Shown: one piece after another, positions 16,124 through 25,211 of the stretch
Numbering within the stretch: position 1 is the stretch's first letter
How the letters are laid out: every line of letters starts with the position of its first letter
From: Gloeobacterales cyanobacterium ES-bin-313
GTDB taxonomy: Bacteria > Cyanobacteriota > Cyanobacteriia > Gloeobacterales > Gloeobacteraceae
Direction: 5' to 3'
Length of the DNA stretch: 45,189 bases
Assembly (NCBI GenBank): GCA_014379585.1
Contig: JACMLN010000117.1
Span: 1-45,189 of the forward strand
Program-made: the position numbers and the translations under genes
The notes under the pieces: model-generated
What the model saw: only the letters and a program-made list of their open reading frames with translations
Databases searched by the model: none
Told to the model about the DNA's origin: nothing

Positions 16124-17875
16124 TCAATAACCGCTCACCTGACCATCCTTACGCATCTCAGAAGCGCCCCGGTAGACCCGATTGATGGGATCCCACTGAA
16201 TCGCCTGATACCCCCCGTAGGCACCGGGTGCAGGGGCGAGGCGATGACCCCGCTTTTCCAGTTCACTGCGGACTGCTTGGCCAATGCTGGTTTCGAGGGC
16301 CAAACTACCACCATCGATCATCAAATCGCCATCGGGATCGCTATCGCCCGTGTGGTAGTAACGCGCCGCATCTCCAGCTGCCTGCACATCCATCTCAAAG
16401 TCGATCATGTTGCAGAGAATCTGGACATGGCCCTGGGGCTGCATGTCCCCACCCATCACCCCAAAGCTGAGAAAAGGCTCGCCATCCTTCGTCACAAACG
16501 CCGGAATAATCGTGTGGAAAGGGCGCTTGCGGGGGGCATAGACATTCGGATGTCCGGCGTTCAAGTTAAATTGGGCACCACGATCTTGAAACATGAAGCC
16601 AAGACCATCGGCAACCAGGCCACTGCCCATGCCCAAGTAGTTACTTTGAATCAAAGAAACCATCATCCCGGAGCCATCGGCAACGGTCATGTAGATCGTG
16701 TCACCGCCTAGATTGCCAGCGGTGAGTCTTGGCTGGGCGTGGGCAAGATCGATGAGCTTTCGGCGTTCATTGGCATATTTTTTGTCCAGCAACTTCGCCA
16801 CAGGCGTTGGGCTGAATTCAGGGTCAGCGTAGTAGCGTGCTCGATCAGCGAAAGCCAGCTTTTTCGCCTCAACTTGCACCTGCAAGTAATCCGCAGTGTT
16901 GTGGCCCATTTTTTTGAGGTCGTAGGCTTCGAGCAGGTTCAGCATTTCAAGGGCAGCGATGCCTTGGCCATTGGGGGGCAATTCGTAGACATCGTAGCCG
17001 CGATAATTGACCGAAACAGGTTCAACCCAAGTACTGGTATGCTTTTCGAAGTCAGAGCGCCGCAGAAATCCACCGACTTTACGCATGTAGCCATCAATGG
17101 TTTCAGCGATTTCACCTTTATAAAAAACGTCTCGCCCACCGTCAGCAATCTTTTGGAGGCTTCGAGCGAGATCAGGATTTTTGAATATTTCGCCTTCCTG
17201 CGGTGCACGCCCCTTGGGCAGATAGGTTTTTCGAAAATTATCCAACTCTGGAATTGATGCTTTCTCGCGGTCGATGCGCCGAGCATTGCTCGCCCAGGCT
17301 CCAGCAATGACTTGGCTAACCGGAAAACCTTCCTGGGCGTAGCGGATTGCCGGAGCCAAAATCTGCTTCATCGGCAGTTTGCCAAAGCGCCCATGCAAAC
17401 TGAACCAGCCATCCACCGCCCCTGGCACAGTGACGGGCAACGGGCCAAAGAGGGGCATGTTTTTTTGATCCCCAAGCAGAGCTTTTAACTTCTCGTAGGA
17501 AAGCCCCTCTGGGGCGCGGCCACTGGCATTCAGGCCGTAGAGTTTGCGGGTCTTCGGATCCCAAACGATGGCGAACAGATCCCCGCCTATTCCATTCCCT
17601 GTCGGCTCCATCAAGCCAAGAGCAGCATTTGCCCCGATGGCCGCATCCACAGCGCTTCCACCAGATTTCAAAATATCGATAGCGATCTGGGTGGCAAGGG
17701 GTTGACTGGTGGCGGCGATGCCGTGTTGGGCGATCACAGGACTGCGGGTAGCAAAAGGCGAGCCAGTCACCCGATCCCCACCCCCCGGTCCTGCGAAAGC
17801 AGCCAAACAACTGACGATCGTCAGACCTAAGCAGGCTGAAACGGTGGCCATCATCAACCGAGTACTACGCGACAT
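16124..17875 (-). CDS. ggt: Gamma-glutamyltransferase
   Basis: About 583 residues of the Ntn-hydrolase GGT family, which cleaves or transfers the gamma-glutamyl group of glutathione in the periplasm after self-processing. A signal peptide is visible (TRLMMATVSACLGLTIVSCLAAFA). The large subunit starts with ARSP-like RSPVIAQHGIAATSQPLA and contains GNGIGGDLFAIVWD. The autoprocessing site is in GGDTIYMTVADGSGMMVSLIQ, with Thr as nucleophile. The small subunit has FHTIIPAFV and FGVMGGDMQPQGHVQIL. ATG 17875 with GGGGTG five bases upstream is preferred to the TTG at 17893. Confidence 0.9.
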   Translation of the reverse strand: MSRSTRLMMATVSACLGLTIVSCLAAFAGPGGGDRVTGSPFATRSPVIAQHGIAATSQPLATQIAIDILKSGGSAVDAAIGANAALGLMEPTGNGIGGDLFAIVWDPKTRKLYGLNASGRAPEGLSYEKLKALLGDQKNMPLFGPLPVTVPGAVDGWFSLHGRFGKLPMKQILAPAIRYAQEGFPVSQVIAGAWASNARRIDREKASIPELDNFRKTYLPKGRAPQEGEIFKNPDLARSLQKIADGGRDVFYKGEIAETIDGYMRKVGGFLRRSDFEKHTSTWVEPVSVNYRGYDVYELPPNGQGIAALEMLNLLEAYDLKKMGHNTADYLQVQVEAKKLAFADRARYYADPEFSPTPVAKLLDKKYANERRKLIDLAHAQPRLTAGNLGGDTIYMTVADGSGMMVSLIQSNYLGMGSGLVADGLGFMFQDRGAQFNLNAGHPNVYAPRKRPFHTIIPAFVTKDGEPFLSFGVMGGDMQPQGHVQILCNMIDFEMDVQAAGDAARYYHTGDSDPDGDLMIDGGSLALETSIGQAVRSELEKRGHRLAPAPGAYGGYQAIQWDPINRVYRGASEMRKDGQVSGY

Positions 17876-17942
17876 CTTCACCCCAAGTGGCAACGTTCGT
17901 AGCGTAACTGCAAAATCCAGTGATTTTCGTGGCAGACGTTAC

Positions 17943-18767
17943 TCAACCGAGCGTGACCGTATCGAAGGCTTGACCATCGGTTCCCAAAGCCGTGAGGGTC
18001 AACTTAGAACCGCTGCGCTCGAAGACGACGCAGTGCAGGACAGAGCGGGAGAGGGCGGTAAATTCTGAATGCCCCACAGGTCGTAACCCTGCCCCACCTC
18101 CACAGTTGAGGTAGGTAATGCCGTCGATCAGCTTGGTGCGTTCGTAGTTGTGCTCGTGACCGTTTAGGTAGAGGGTCACTTTGTGCGCCTTGAGGATGGG
18201 GGCAAGATCGCGAACGGAACGAGGATTGTTTCCGTAATGACCACTGGAGTAGACCGGATGGTGGCCGTAGACAATTTTGATTGGGGCGGTACTGCGGCTG
18301 AGAGCTTGCTCTAGCCAGTGCATCTGCTTTTCCCAATCCGCATTAACATTAGTGTCGAGGGCAAAAAACTGAATGCCACCTGCATTGAATGTATAGTAAC
18401 GCCCAGGCATCTTGAAGTAGCGCAGTTCATCTTCGCCATTGTTCGTGCGGACATCGTGGTTGCCAAGCACTGGATAAAAAGGCACTTTTGCCTTGAGCAA
18501 TGGTGCATAGGGCCGCTCAAAAACAGCCTTAATCTTGGTGATTTCACCGTTGTCGTAAATATTGTCACCACCAAGCAAAACCAGTCCTAAGGGGCTGCGG
18601 GCTTGAACATCAGCGAGGACTTTGGCAACTGCGTACTGGCCTTTTCCACCTGTGCCTGTATCGGCAATTGCCGCAAACCGAAAGTCCGCAGCATGTGCAG
18701 GCAAAGCAATACTTGTTAGCGCTGCTCCGCCTATTACCCTAAGCAATTCACGACGACGCATTCTCAT
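17943..18767 (-). CDS. Tat-exported metallophosphoesterase (acid phosphatase-like)
   Basis: A 274-residue phosphoesterase with a twin-arginine signal (RMRRRELLRVIGGAALTS, cleavage after AHA), so it is exported folded. The metal-site motifs are in order: IADTGTGG, LLGGDNIYDNG, PVLGNHDVR, VYGHHPVYSSG and LNGHEHNYER, the pattern of purple acid phosphatase-like enzymes. Likely role: periplasmic phosphate scavenging. Two Met codons (18767, 18761) could start it; GGGGA fits the second better. The 226-bp divergent gap to the Asp-box protein gene must hold both promoters. Confidence 0.88.
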   Translation of the reverse strand: MRMRRRELLRVIGGAALTSIALPAHAADFRFAAIADTGTGGKGQYAVAKVLADVQARSPLGLVLLGGDNIYDNGEITKIKAVFERPYAPLLKAKVPFYPVLGNHDVRTNNGEDELRYFKMPGRYYTFNAGGIQFFALDTNVNADWEKQMHWLEQALSRSTAPIKIVYGHHPVYSSGHYGNNPRSVRDLAPILKAHKVTLYLNGHEHNYERTKLIDGITYLNCGGGAGLRPVGHSEFTALSRSVLHCVVFERSGSKLTLTALGTDGQAFDTVTLG

Positions 18768-18993
18768 TCCCCGAAAGTTGTTCGTAGCTTACAGCACAAA
18801 CACTTTCATTGGAATCCATCGATCATGCGCGTGGTCGGTTCAGAAGGAGAAATATCTCTTGGCTTCCCTCCGCTCAAGCCACTATCATTAGCTTGAAACT
18901 TTGATCCCCCAATCTGTCTATCCGATAGCCGATTGAGGGAAAACCGATTGTCTTTTGCGACGCTAAACCAACTTTTTACCACGGAAACTTTTC

Positions 18994-21639
18994 ATGAACC
19001 GTCTCTTCGCCCTGTCTCTTGCCCTACTGCTTGGCACCCAAACAGTTGTTCTGGCCGAAACTCCCGCACTCCCCATCGATCCAGTTCTGCTTAAACAGTT
19101 CAAAGCCCGCAGCATCGGGCCAGCCGTCATGGGTGGAAGAGTTTCAGAGATTGCAATGGATCCGAAAAATCCTTACAAGTTTTATGTGGCTCTTGGGACT
19201 GGGGGGTTGATGAAGACGGAGGATAACGGAGCGAGTTTCACAGGCATTTTTGAAGAGGAATCCGTGGCAGCCGTGGGCGCTGTAGCTGTTGCCCCTTCAG
19301 ATCCAAAGGTTTTATGGGTAGGAACGGGTGAGGCCAACGACCGCAATTCGTCGAGTTGGGGCAATGGGGTCTATCGCTCTACCGATGGTGGCGCAACTTG
19401 GAAAAATGTCGGACTGAAAAACAGTAAAACAATCGCCCGCATTATCGCCCATCCCACAGACCCGAAGACAGCCTGGGTCGCAGCGGCGGGGGATCTCTGG
19501 AGCTATGGCACAGGACGCGGAATTTATAAAACGACCGATGGCGGAGCGACGTGGAAAGCCGTGTTGACAGGCACAGCACCCTACGCAGATCGTCTCGGTG
19601 GGGGCGATCTCGCCATCGATCCTAAAGATCCAGATACCCTCTACGCCACACTTTACGCTCGTCGCCGCCAGCCTTGGGCTTTCGTCGCTGGCCCAGATGC
19701 TACAGACGGCAAGGATGTGGGTGGTATTTTCAAAAGCACCGACGGTGGCAATACCTGGAAAAAGTTGACCGAGGGACTACCGACTCGAACAGGACGCATT
19801 GGCCTCAGTGTCTACGCCAAAAATCCAAAGATTGTCTATGCCATTGTTCAAAGTGATGAAGGTGGCACAAGCAGTATTGACGAAGTAAAGAGCAAGAAGG
19901 GCGGGGTTTTTCGTTCCGAAGATAGTGGTGAACATTGGACGCGCGTAAATCCCTTAAACCCACGCCCTTTCTACTTCAGCCAAATCCGTGTCGATCCGAC
20001 GAATGACAAACGGGTGTACGTCCTCGGCTTTATCGTCCATGTCAGCGACAATGGGGGTCGCAACTTTCGCGAAGATCTTTCTAAAAAAGTCCACTCGGAT
20101 CATCACGCCCTGGTGATCGATCCCAAAAATCCAGAACGGCTCCTCCTTGGCGGCGACGGTGGTATATACCAAAGCTACAGCGGTGGCGAGAGCTGGGATC
20201 ACCTGAACCGCATTGCTGCCGGGGAATTTTATCGGATCAACGTCGATCAGGGCACGCCTTACCGGATCTGTGGCGGTTTGCAGGACAACGAAAACTGGGT
20301 TGGTCCCAGCCAAGTGAAGTCCAAAGAAGGCATTTTGAATGCGGATTGGATCGCTATTGGCGGTGGCGACGGCTTCTATTGTTTCTTTGACCGAGAGAAT
20401 CCGAATCTTGTGTTTGCAGAGTCCCAGGAAGGCTATGTCATCCGCCGCAATTTGGCCAATGGCGAAGTCAAAGAGTTGCGTCCTGAGCCTGCGGAAGGTC
20501 AATCGGGGTTCCGCTTTCACTGGAATTCGCCGCTGATCCCCAGTCTTCATGCTAAGGGCAGCCTTTTCTTAGCAGGAAATCGCGTCTTCAAGATGAGTGA
20601 TTACGGCAAAACCTGGAAGGCGATCAGCCCTGACCTTTCCACCAAAGACCCAATCAAAACGACGACGACGGGCAGCGGTGCCGAAAATTATGGCGTTGTT
20701 TATACCCTTGCCGAGTCGCCGAAAGTGCCTGGTTTGCTCTGGGCGGGCACCGACGATGGCAAACTCTGGATCACCAAGGACGAAGGAGCCAACTGGACCG
20801 ATTTGACCGCCAATCTTCCGGCTGAAGCCCAAGGACAATGGATGAGTCGCATCGAAGCAAGTTCCCACGATCCACAAGTGGCTTTCCTCGCCGTCGATGC
20901 CCACCGCAGTAGTCTCTTTACCCCCCTTGCCTACCGCACCGCAGACGGTGGGAAGACCTGGCAAAGTATCAGCGGCAACTTGCCCATCAATGGCCCGGTC
21001 AAAGTTGTTCGCGAAGATCCAGTCAATCCCGATTTGCTCTACGCTGGAACAGAATTTGGCCTCTTCGTCAGCTTCGATCAAGGCAAAAACTGGGCAAAAC
21101 TTGGGGATCTGCCCACCGTCGCTGTCGATGATCTCGTCGTTCAACCCCAAACCATGGATCTCGTCGTCGCAACCCACGGGCGGAGCCTTTTCATTTTTGA
21201 CGATATTCGTCCTCTCCAACAGATCTCTAGCCCCGTGATCGCCAGCGAAGCCCATCTGTTCACACCTGCGACTGCCCAAGGTTTCTATCAATTGCCAGGA
21301 TTTGCAGAGCAGACGGGTGACGGCATTTACCGGGGCGATAATCGCGATCCTGGCGCATTAATCAGTTTCTACATCAAGAACTATACAGGTGACACCATCA
21401 AGCTAGTGATCACCAACAGCGATGATCAACCCGTGGCCAATTTCAAATCGACTGGGACACCGGGTTTAAATCGGGTGATCTGGGATCTGATGCCCACTAA
21501 GGACTTCTTCTCTGAGTACGGTGGTCAGGGAGTTACTTTCGTCAAATCTGGCGAATACAAAGTGACCCTTACCTACGGCAAAATCAAGCAAAGCCAGAAG
21601 TTTCAGGTACAAATCGCTCCGGGAATTGAGACGCGTTGA
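18994..21639 (+). CDS. Secreted Asp-box (BNR/VPS10-like) beta-propeller protein
   Basis: 881 residues with a signal peptide (cleavage near residue 21, VLA). The body is a tandem array of about ten Asp-box hairpins, S/T-x-D-x-G-x-T/N-W, e.g. STDGGATWKNV, TTDGGATWKAV, STDGGNTWKKL, SEDSGEHWTRV, SYSGGESWDHL, TKDEGANWTDL, TADGGKTWQSI and SFDQGKNWAKL. This indicates two beta-propellers as in sortilin-like and xyloglucanase-like proteins. The C-terminal 120 residues (from about 760) form a beta-sandwich-like segment with the fragment NRVIWDLMP. It is probably extracellular or periplasmic. Enzymatic activity cannot be assigned; many relatives are annotated only as glycosyl-hydrolase-like. Confidence 0.88.
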   Translation: MNRLFALSLALLLGTQTVVLAETPALPIDPVLLKQFKARSIGPAVMGGRVSEIAMDPKNPYKFYVALGTGGLMKTEDNGASFTGIFEEESVAAVGAVAVAPSDPKVLWVGTGEANDRNSSSWGNGVYRSTDGGATWKNVGLKNSKTIARIIAHPTDPKTAWVAAAGDLWSYGTGRGIYKTTDGGATWKAVLTGTAPYADRLGGGDLAIDPKDPDTLYATLYARRRQPWAFVAGPDATDGKDVGGIFKSTDGGNTWKKLTEGLPTRTGRIGLSVYAKNPKIVYAIVQSDEGGTSSIDEVKSKKGGVFRSEDSGEHWTRVNPLNPRPFYFSQIRVDPTNDKRVYVLGFIVHVSDNGGRNFREDLSKKVHSDHHALVIDPKNPERLLLGGDGGIYQSYSGGESWDHLNRIAAGEFYRINVDQGTPYRICGGLQDNENWVGPSQVKSKEGILNADWIAIGGGDGFYCFFDRENPNLVFAESQEGYVIRRNLANGEVKELRPEPAEGQSGFRFHWNSPLIPSLHAKGSLFLAGNRVFKMSDYGKTWKAISPDLSTKDPIKTTTTGSGAENYGVVYTLAESPKVPGLLWAGTDDGKLWITKDEGANWTDLTANLPAEAQGQWMSRIEASSHDPQVAFLAVDAHRSSLFTPLAYRTADGGKTWQSISGNLPINGPVKVVREDPVNPDLLYAGTEFGLFVSFDQGKNWAKLGDLPTVAVDDLVVQPQTMDLVVATHGRSLFIFDDIRPLQQISSPVIASEAHLFTPATAQGFYQLPGFAEQTGDGIYRGDNRDPGALISFYIKNYTGDTIKLVITNSDDQPVANFKSTGTPGLNRVIWDLMPTKDFFSEYGGQGVTFVKSGEYKVTLTYGKIKQSQKFQVQIAPGIETR

Positions 21640-21740
21640 TCCATCAACCGACCCAAGGCAGCCACTTTTAAAAGTGTCCCCCGGCAGGCTTTACACCCCG
21701 ACTTAGCACCGTATGCTTGAGGTGTCGAAAGTGTACTGCC

Positions 21741-23102
21741 ATGTCACGGACTCCGATTCAAGCCCAGCCTCCCTTAGAATTCATCCCCCCCGCCTTTAAC
21801 CCCACCCTCGTCCGGGGCATTGGCGCAGCTTTACCGCTTTGGCTGAAGCTCAAAACCCCCCTCGCTGATATAGAAGTCAAACATGCCGAGCGCCTCGCCA
21901 AACTCTACAGCGAGTTTCAAGTAGGCAAAGCCCGCTTTTTGGTTGCTTTTCGCCATCCGAGTACCTACGACCCGCTTTGTATGGCCAATTTATGCCTTAG
22001 AGAAGTACCACGGGCTGCGCAAGCCCACAACATTCCACTGAAAGGACTGACCGGCTGTTACTTTCTTTACGACCGTGGCGTTCCCCTCTGGGCTGGTTCT
22101 CTCGTCGGTTGGCTGATGCCCAGAGTCGGTGGTATTTCTGTGCAGCGGGGCAAATTAGATCGCCAAAGCCTGCGCACAGCCCGCGAACTGTTTGCCACTG
22201 GGGATATGCCGTTCATGGCCGCTCCCGAAGGGGGAACCAATGGTCATAGCGAAATCGTTGGCCCCTTGGAGCCAGGAGTGGCACAGATGGGCTTTTGGTG
22301 CGTAGAGGATCGCCTCGCGGCTGTATTGCCCTCTGTTGAAGTGTCGATTTTGCCTGTCAGCATCCGCTACAGCTACATCGATCCCCCCTGGGAAGCCCTC
22401 GATGGCCTGTTGAGTGAAATCGAGGTGAATTGTGGGCTGGAAAAAGACAGCAAACTGGATCGCTTCGCTCGCCTCAACCGCATCGGCGAACGGCTTTTGC
22501 TATTGGTATCGCAGTTCTACACCCGTTTCTACCAACAAGAAATCACGATTCCGTCGGGAGCAGATTTTAATACGCGGCTACAGGCATTGCTGGAAGCTTC
22601 TTTGCGGGTGGCTGAACAGTATTTCAACCTCCAGGCTAAGGGCACGATCATTGACCGTTGTCGCCGGATTGAACAGGCCGGTTGGGAGCGGATCTATCGC
22701 GAGGATCTACGCGAGGATCTAAAAGAGGCGAATACGCTTACTCCCGTGGAGCGTGGCCTTGCGGATCGCGTCGCCGAAGAATCGGATCTGCGCATGTGGC
22801 ATATGCGTCTGGTCGAAAGTTTCGTCGCTGTGACGGGTGCTTATGTTGCTGAGAAACCAAGCGCCGACCGTTTTGCCGAAGTTGTCTTGATCGCCCATAA
22901 GACCATGCAGCGGCTCGAAGGTGTAGACACTTTCTCCGAGCCAGATCTCGGCAAAAAGCGTGCCCTCGTCGTCGTCGGCGAACCGATCTCGCTCACTCAG
23001 CGCTGGGAAAGCTACAAAGCGAGCCGCCAGGGCGCAAAGCAGGCAGTTGCGGATCTGACCACCACGATTCGAACGGCCTTTGAAACCATGATTAAAGACT
23101 GA
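21741..23102 (+). CDS. PlsC-like 1-acylglycerol-3-phosphate acyltransferase, long cyanobacterial form
   Basis: 453 residues from ATG 21741. The N-terminal half has the PlsC catalytic motifs HPSTYD (H-x4-D, His72/Asp77) and APEGGTNG, plus VGGISVQRGKLDRQSL. The C-terminal half is a helical extension not found in canonical PlsC (about 240 residues). It should acylate lysophosphatidate or another glycerolipid at the membrane, although no strong transmembrane helix is evident. The next two genes (acyl-CoA ligase and acpS) are on the same strand, making a lipid group. A TTG at 21717 could add 8 residues. Confidence 0.82.
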   Translation: MSRTPIQAQPPLEFIPPAFNPTLVRGIGAALPLWLKLKTPLADIEVKHAERLAKLYSEFQVGKARFLVAFRHPSTYDPLCMANLCLREVPRAAQAHNIPLKGLTGCYFLYDRGVPLWAGSLVGWLMPRVGGISVQRGKLDRQSLRTARELFATGDMPFMAAPEGGTNGHSEIVGPLEPGVAQMGFWCVEDRLAAVLPSVEVSILPVSIRYSYIDPPWEALDGLLSEIEVNCGLEKDSKLDRFARLNRIGERLLLLVSQFYTRFYQQEITIPSGADFNTRLQALLEASLRVAEQYFNLQAKGTIIDRCRRIEQAGWERIYREDLREDLKEANTLTPVERGLADRVAEESDLRMWHMRLVESFVAVTGAYVAEKPSADRFAEVVLIAHKTMQRLEGVDTFSEPDLGKKRALVVVGEPISLTQRWESYKASRQGAKQAVADLTTTIRTAFETMIKD

Positions 23103-23184
23103 GCCAATCCAGAAACTGTCCACTTGTCCCCCACGCAAACTGCAAAGCTTTTTATCGTAAAGTTATTCACCCCAGGAGAAACCC

Positions 23185-24699
23185 ATGAACCTCGCCTATG
23201 TCATCAAAGATGGCCTCGCGCAAACTCCCGACAAAGTCCTTTTCGATGGCGATGGCCGCCAGTTCACCTACGCCGAAGTCGCTCGCCTCAGCGAAAATTT
23301 TGGGGCTGGTTTGGCTGCCCACGGATATGGCATTAGTGCTCGGATTGCCGTTGTGTTGCCGAACATCCCTGAGTACGGTCTGGCAATCTACGGGATCTGG
23401 CGGATTGGCGCAGAACCTGTCTTGATCAATCCCCAATTGACTGCCCCTGAACTGGCCTATATTCTCCAGGATGCTCAGGCTGAAGCGATTATTCTCCCCG
23501 ATGCGCTGTTGCCTGTCTTTGAAACCCTGCGCAGCCAATTGCCCACACTAAAAGTGATCGTCATCGGTGCAGAAGTTCCAGCGGGAGATCTGAGCTTTGC
23601 GGCGTTGGTTTCAACACCTGGAAATTGCAATATCGTCGAGCGCGACCCCGACGATATTGCCCAGATCATGTACACAAGCGGCACCACTGGCCAGCCCAAA
23701 GGCGCTCTGGTTTCTCACAACAACCTCTTTGCCAACGCCAAGGCGGGCATTGAATTTCTGAGCGTCACCAACAACGATCACTTTTTTGCCCTCCTCCCCG
23801 TCTTCCACGCCTTCGCTTTTAATGGTGCATTCGTTCTCTTTCCCTTGGCTGGTGGCTCGACTTCGTTTGAGTACCGCTACACCCCTAAAAAGCTGATCAC
23901 CCAACTTAGCGATCCACGCTACACCGTGATGGCCGCTGTTCCCAGTCTGCTCTCGACCCTGATGCGCCTTCCAGAAGCGTTCAAGCTCTCCCCCAATATG
24001 CGCTGTATCCTCTCCGGTGGTGGTGCTCTGCCTCCAGCCCTCGAACAGGAATTTACGGCGCGCTTCGGTAGCATCATCCGCCAAGGCTACGGGATGACCG
24101 AATGCTGCCCCTACGCAGGCTGTACGCCCCTTCATGGCCCAGTTAAATTTGGTTCCGTCGGTGTGCCTTTTCCCCAAGGCCATGAACTTGGGGTACGCGA
24201 TCCCCTCAGTGGAGCCTTTCTGGGCAACGGCCAAGTCGGCGAACTCGTTGTGCGTGGCCCCCACGTCTTTAAGGGCTACTGGAACAAACCCCAAGCAACT
24301 GCCGACACGTTTGTAGACGGCTGGCTACGGACTGGGGATCTGGGCTACCGAGATGACGATGGCTATTATTTCATTGTCGATCGCCTCAAAGACATGCTGA
24401 TCGTCGGTGGTGAAAAAGTCTTCTCGCGCGAAGTAGAAGATGCCTTGATGACGTTCCCAGCGATCCGCGAAGTGGCGATCATCGGGGATCCCGATCCAGA
24501 CAAAGGGGAACTCGTCCACGCCTACGTCAGTTTCAAAGAAGGTCTCTCTGCAACCGAAGCGGAGATCATTGCCTTTGCCCGCACCCAACTGACCGCTGTC
24601 AAGGTGCCGAAGAAAGTCACCATCCTGGAAGACTTGCCAAAATCGGCTTTGGGCAAGATTCTCAAACGCGAACTGCGTAAAATGGTCGTCGCTATCTAG
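23185..24699 (+). CDS. AMP-forming acyl-CoA/acyl-ACP ligase
   Basis: 504 residues of the ANL superfamily with all core motifs: the P-loop YTSGTTGQPKGALVSH, YGMTECCPYAG, TGDLGYRDDDGYYFIVDR, the hinge VGGEKVFSREVE and the catalytic Lys region SALGKILKRELRK. It activates a fatty or aromatic acid to acyl-AMP and then to the thioester. Substrate is not certain. AGGAGA 10 bases before the ATG supports the start. Lying between an acyltransferase and acpS, a fatty-acid role (recycling or activation for acylation) is most likely. It is shorter than the 640-700-residue cyanobacterial Aas enzyme, so it is probably not Aas itself. Confidence 0.88.
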   Translation: MNLAYVIKDGLAQTPDKVLFDGDGRQFTYAEVARLSENFGAGLAAHGYGISARIAVVLPNIPEYGLAIYGIWRIGAEPVLINPQLTAPELAYILQDAQAEAIILPDALLPVFETLRSQLPTLKVIVIGAEVPAGDLSFAALVSTPGNCNIVERDPDDIAQIMYTSGTTGQPKGALVSHNNLFANAKAGIEFLSVTNNDHFFALLPVFHAFAFNGAFVLFPLAGGSTSFEYRYTPKKLITQLSDPRYTVMAAVPSLLSTLMRLPEAFKLSPNMRCILSGGGALPPALEQEFTARFGSIIRQGYGMTECCPYAGCTPLHGPVKFGSVGVPFPQGHELGVRDPLSGAFLGNGQVGELVVRGPHVFKGYWNKPQATADTFVDGWLRTGDLGYRDDDGYYFIVDRLKDMLIVGGEKVFSREVEDALMTFPAIREVAIIGDPDPDKGELVHAYVSFKEGLSATEAEIIAFARTQLTAVKVPKKVTILEDLPKSALGKILKRELRKMVVAI

Positions 24700-24713
24700 C
24701 AAAAGAGAGACAG

Positions 24714-25103
24714 GTGGAAACTTTTTATCGGATTGGCACGGATCTCGTCCATATTCCGCGCATCCAAGCCCTCTACGAACGCTTTGGAGGCCAGTTTCTT
24801 AGCCGCGTCTACACCGAAGCAGAACAGCGCTACTGCTTGGCTGCCAAGCCCCATCTGTTTGCACGGCTAGCTGGGCGCTGGGCGGCCAAAGAAGCGGTCA
24901 CCAAAGCCCTAGGCACTGGCTGGAGGGGCTTAGGCTACCGAGATGTTGAAGTGATTCGTCAGGCTTCTGGAGAACCGACCATTCAGTTGCACAATCGAGC
25001 AGCAGCGATGGTCGGCGACTATGCACAGGTTTCCTGGCAGGTGAGCTTTAGCCATGACAAAGATTACGCGATCTCTACCGTTCTGCTTGTGGGCATGCTT
25101 TGA
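24714..25103 (+). CDS. acpS: Holo-acyl-carrier-protein synthase
   Basis: 129 residues with the AcpS motifs GTDLVHIPRI (metal Asp) and RWAAKEAVTKALGTG (Glu of the W-x3-KEA motif), then VSFSHDKDYAIST. It transfers 4'-phosphopantetheine from CoA to apo-ACP. The gene begins at GTG 24714, 14 bp after the ligase stop, with an AGAGAGA purine tract as ribosome site, so co-transcription with the acyl ligase is likely. coaBC, an earlier step in CoA synthesis, is in the same window at 29004. Confidence 0.94.
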   Translation: METFYRIGTDLVHIPRIQALYERFGGQFLSRVYTEAEQRYCLAAKPHLFARLAGRWAAKEAVTKALGTGWRGLGYRDVEVIRQASGEPTIQLHNRAAAMVGDYAQVSWQVSFSHDKDYAISTVLLVGML

Positions 25104-25125
25104 TAAGTGCTATCGCATCGCGTTA

Positions 25126-25184
25126 CTAGTTTTGCATAGGGTTGAGGCATAATAATTCAGTTCCGTCACGCATGGCAAAACTAG
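25126..25184 (+). promoter_or_regulatory. Long-spaced inverted repeat in 5' region of TPR gene
   Basis: CTAGTTTTGC (25126-25135) and GCAAAACTAG (25175-25184) are perfect 10-bp complements, 39 bases apart. They lie between acpS and the TPR protein gene; the right arm ends 27 bases before the ATG. The interior includes CATAATAATT, a possible -10 region. The pair could form an mRNA leader stem if transcription starts near 25120, or be two half-operators. Confidence 0.45.
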
Positions 25185-25211
25185 CGTGTCGTTCTCATAG
25201 GGGAGAGCCTA

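Noticed and set aside
16109-16711. 200-aa rightward ORF opposite the gamma-glutamyltransferase gene
   Set aside because: It is antisense to a well-supported gene, with atypical composition; a shadow of its codon bias.
20569-21291. 240-aa leftward ORF opposite the Asp-box protein
   Set aside because: Antisense shadow; the forward frame has regular Asp-box repeats and a signal peptide.
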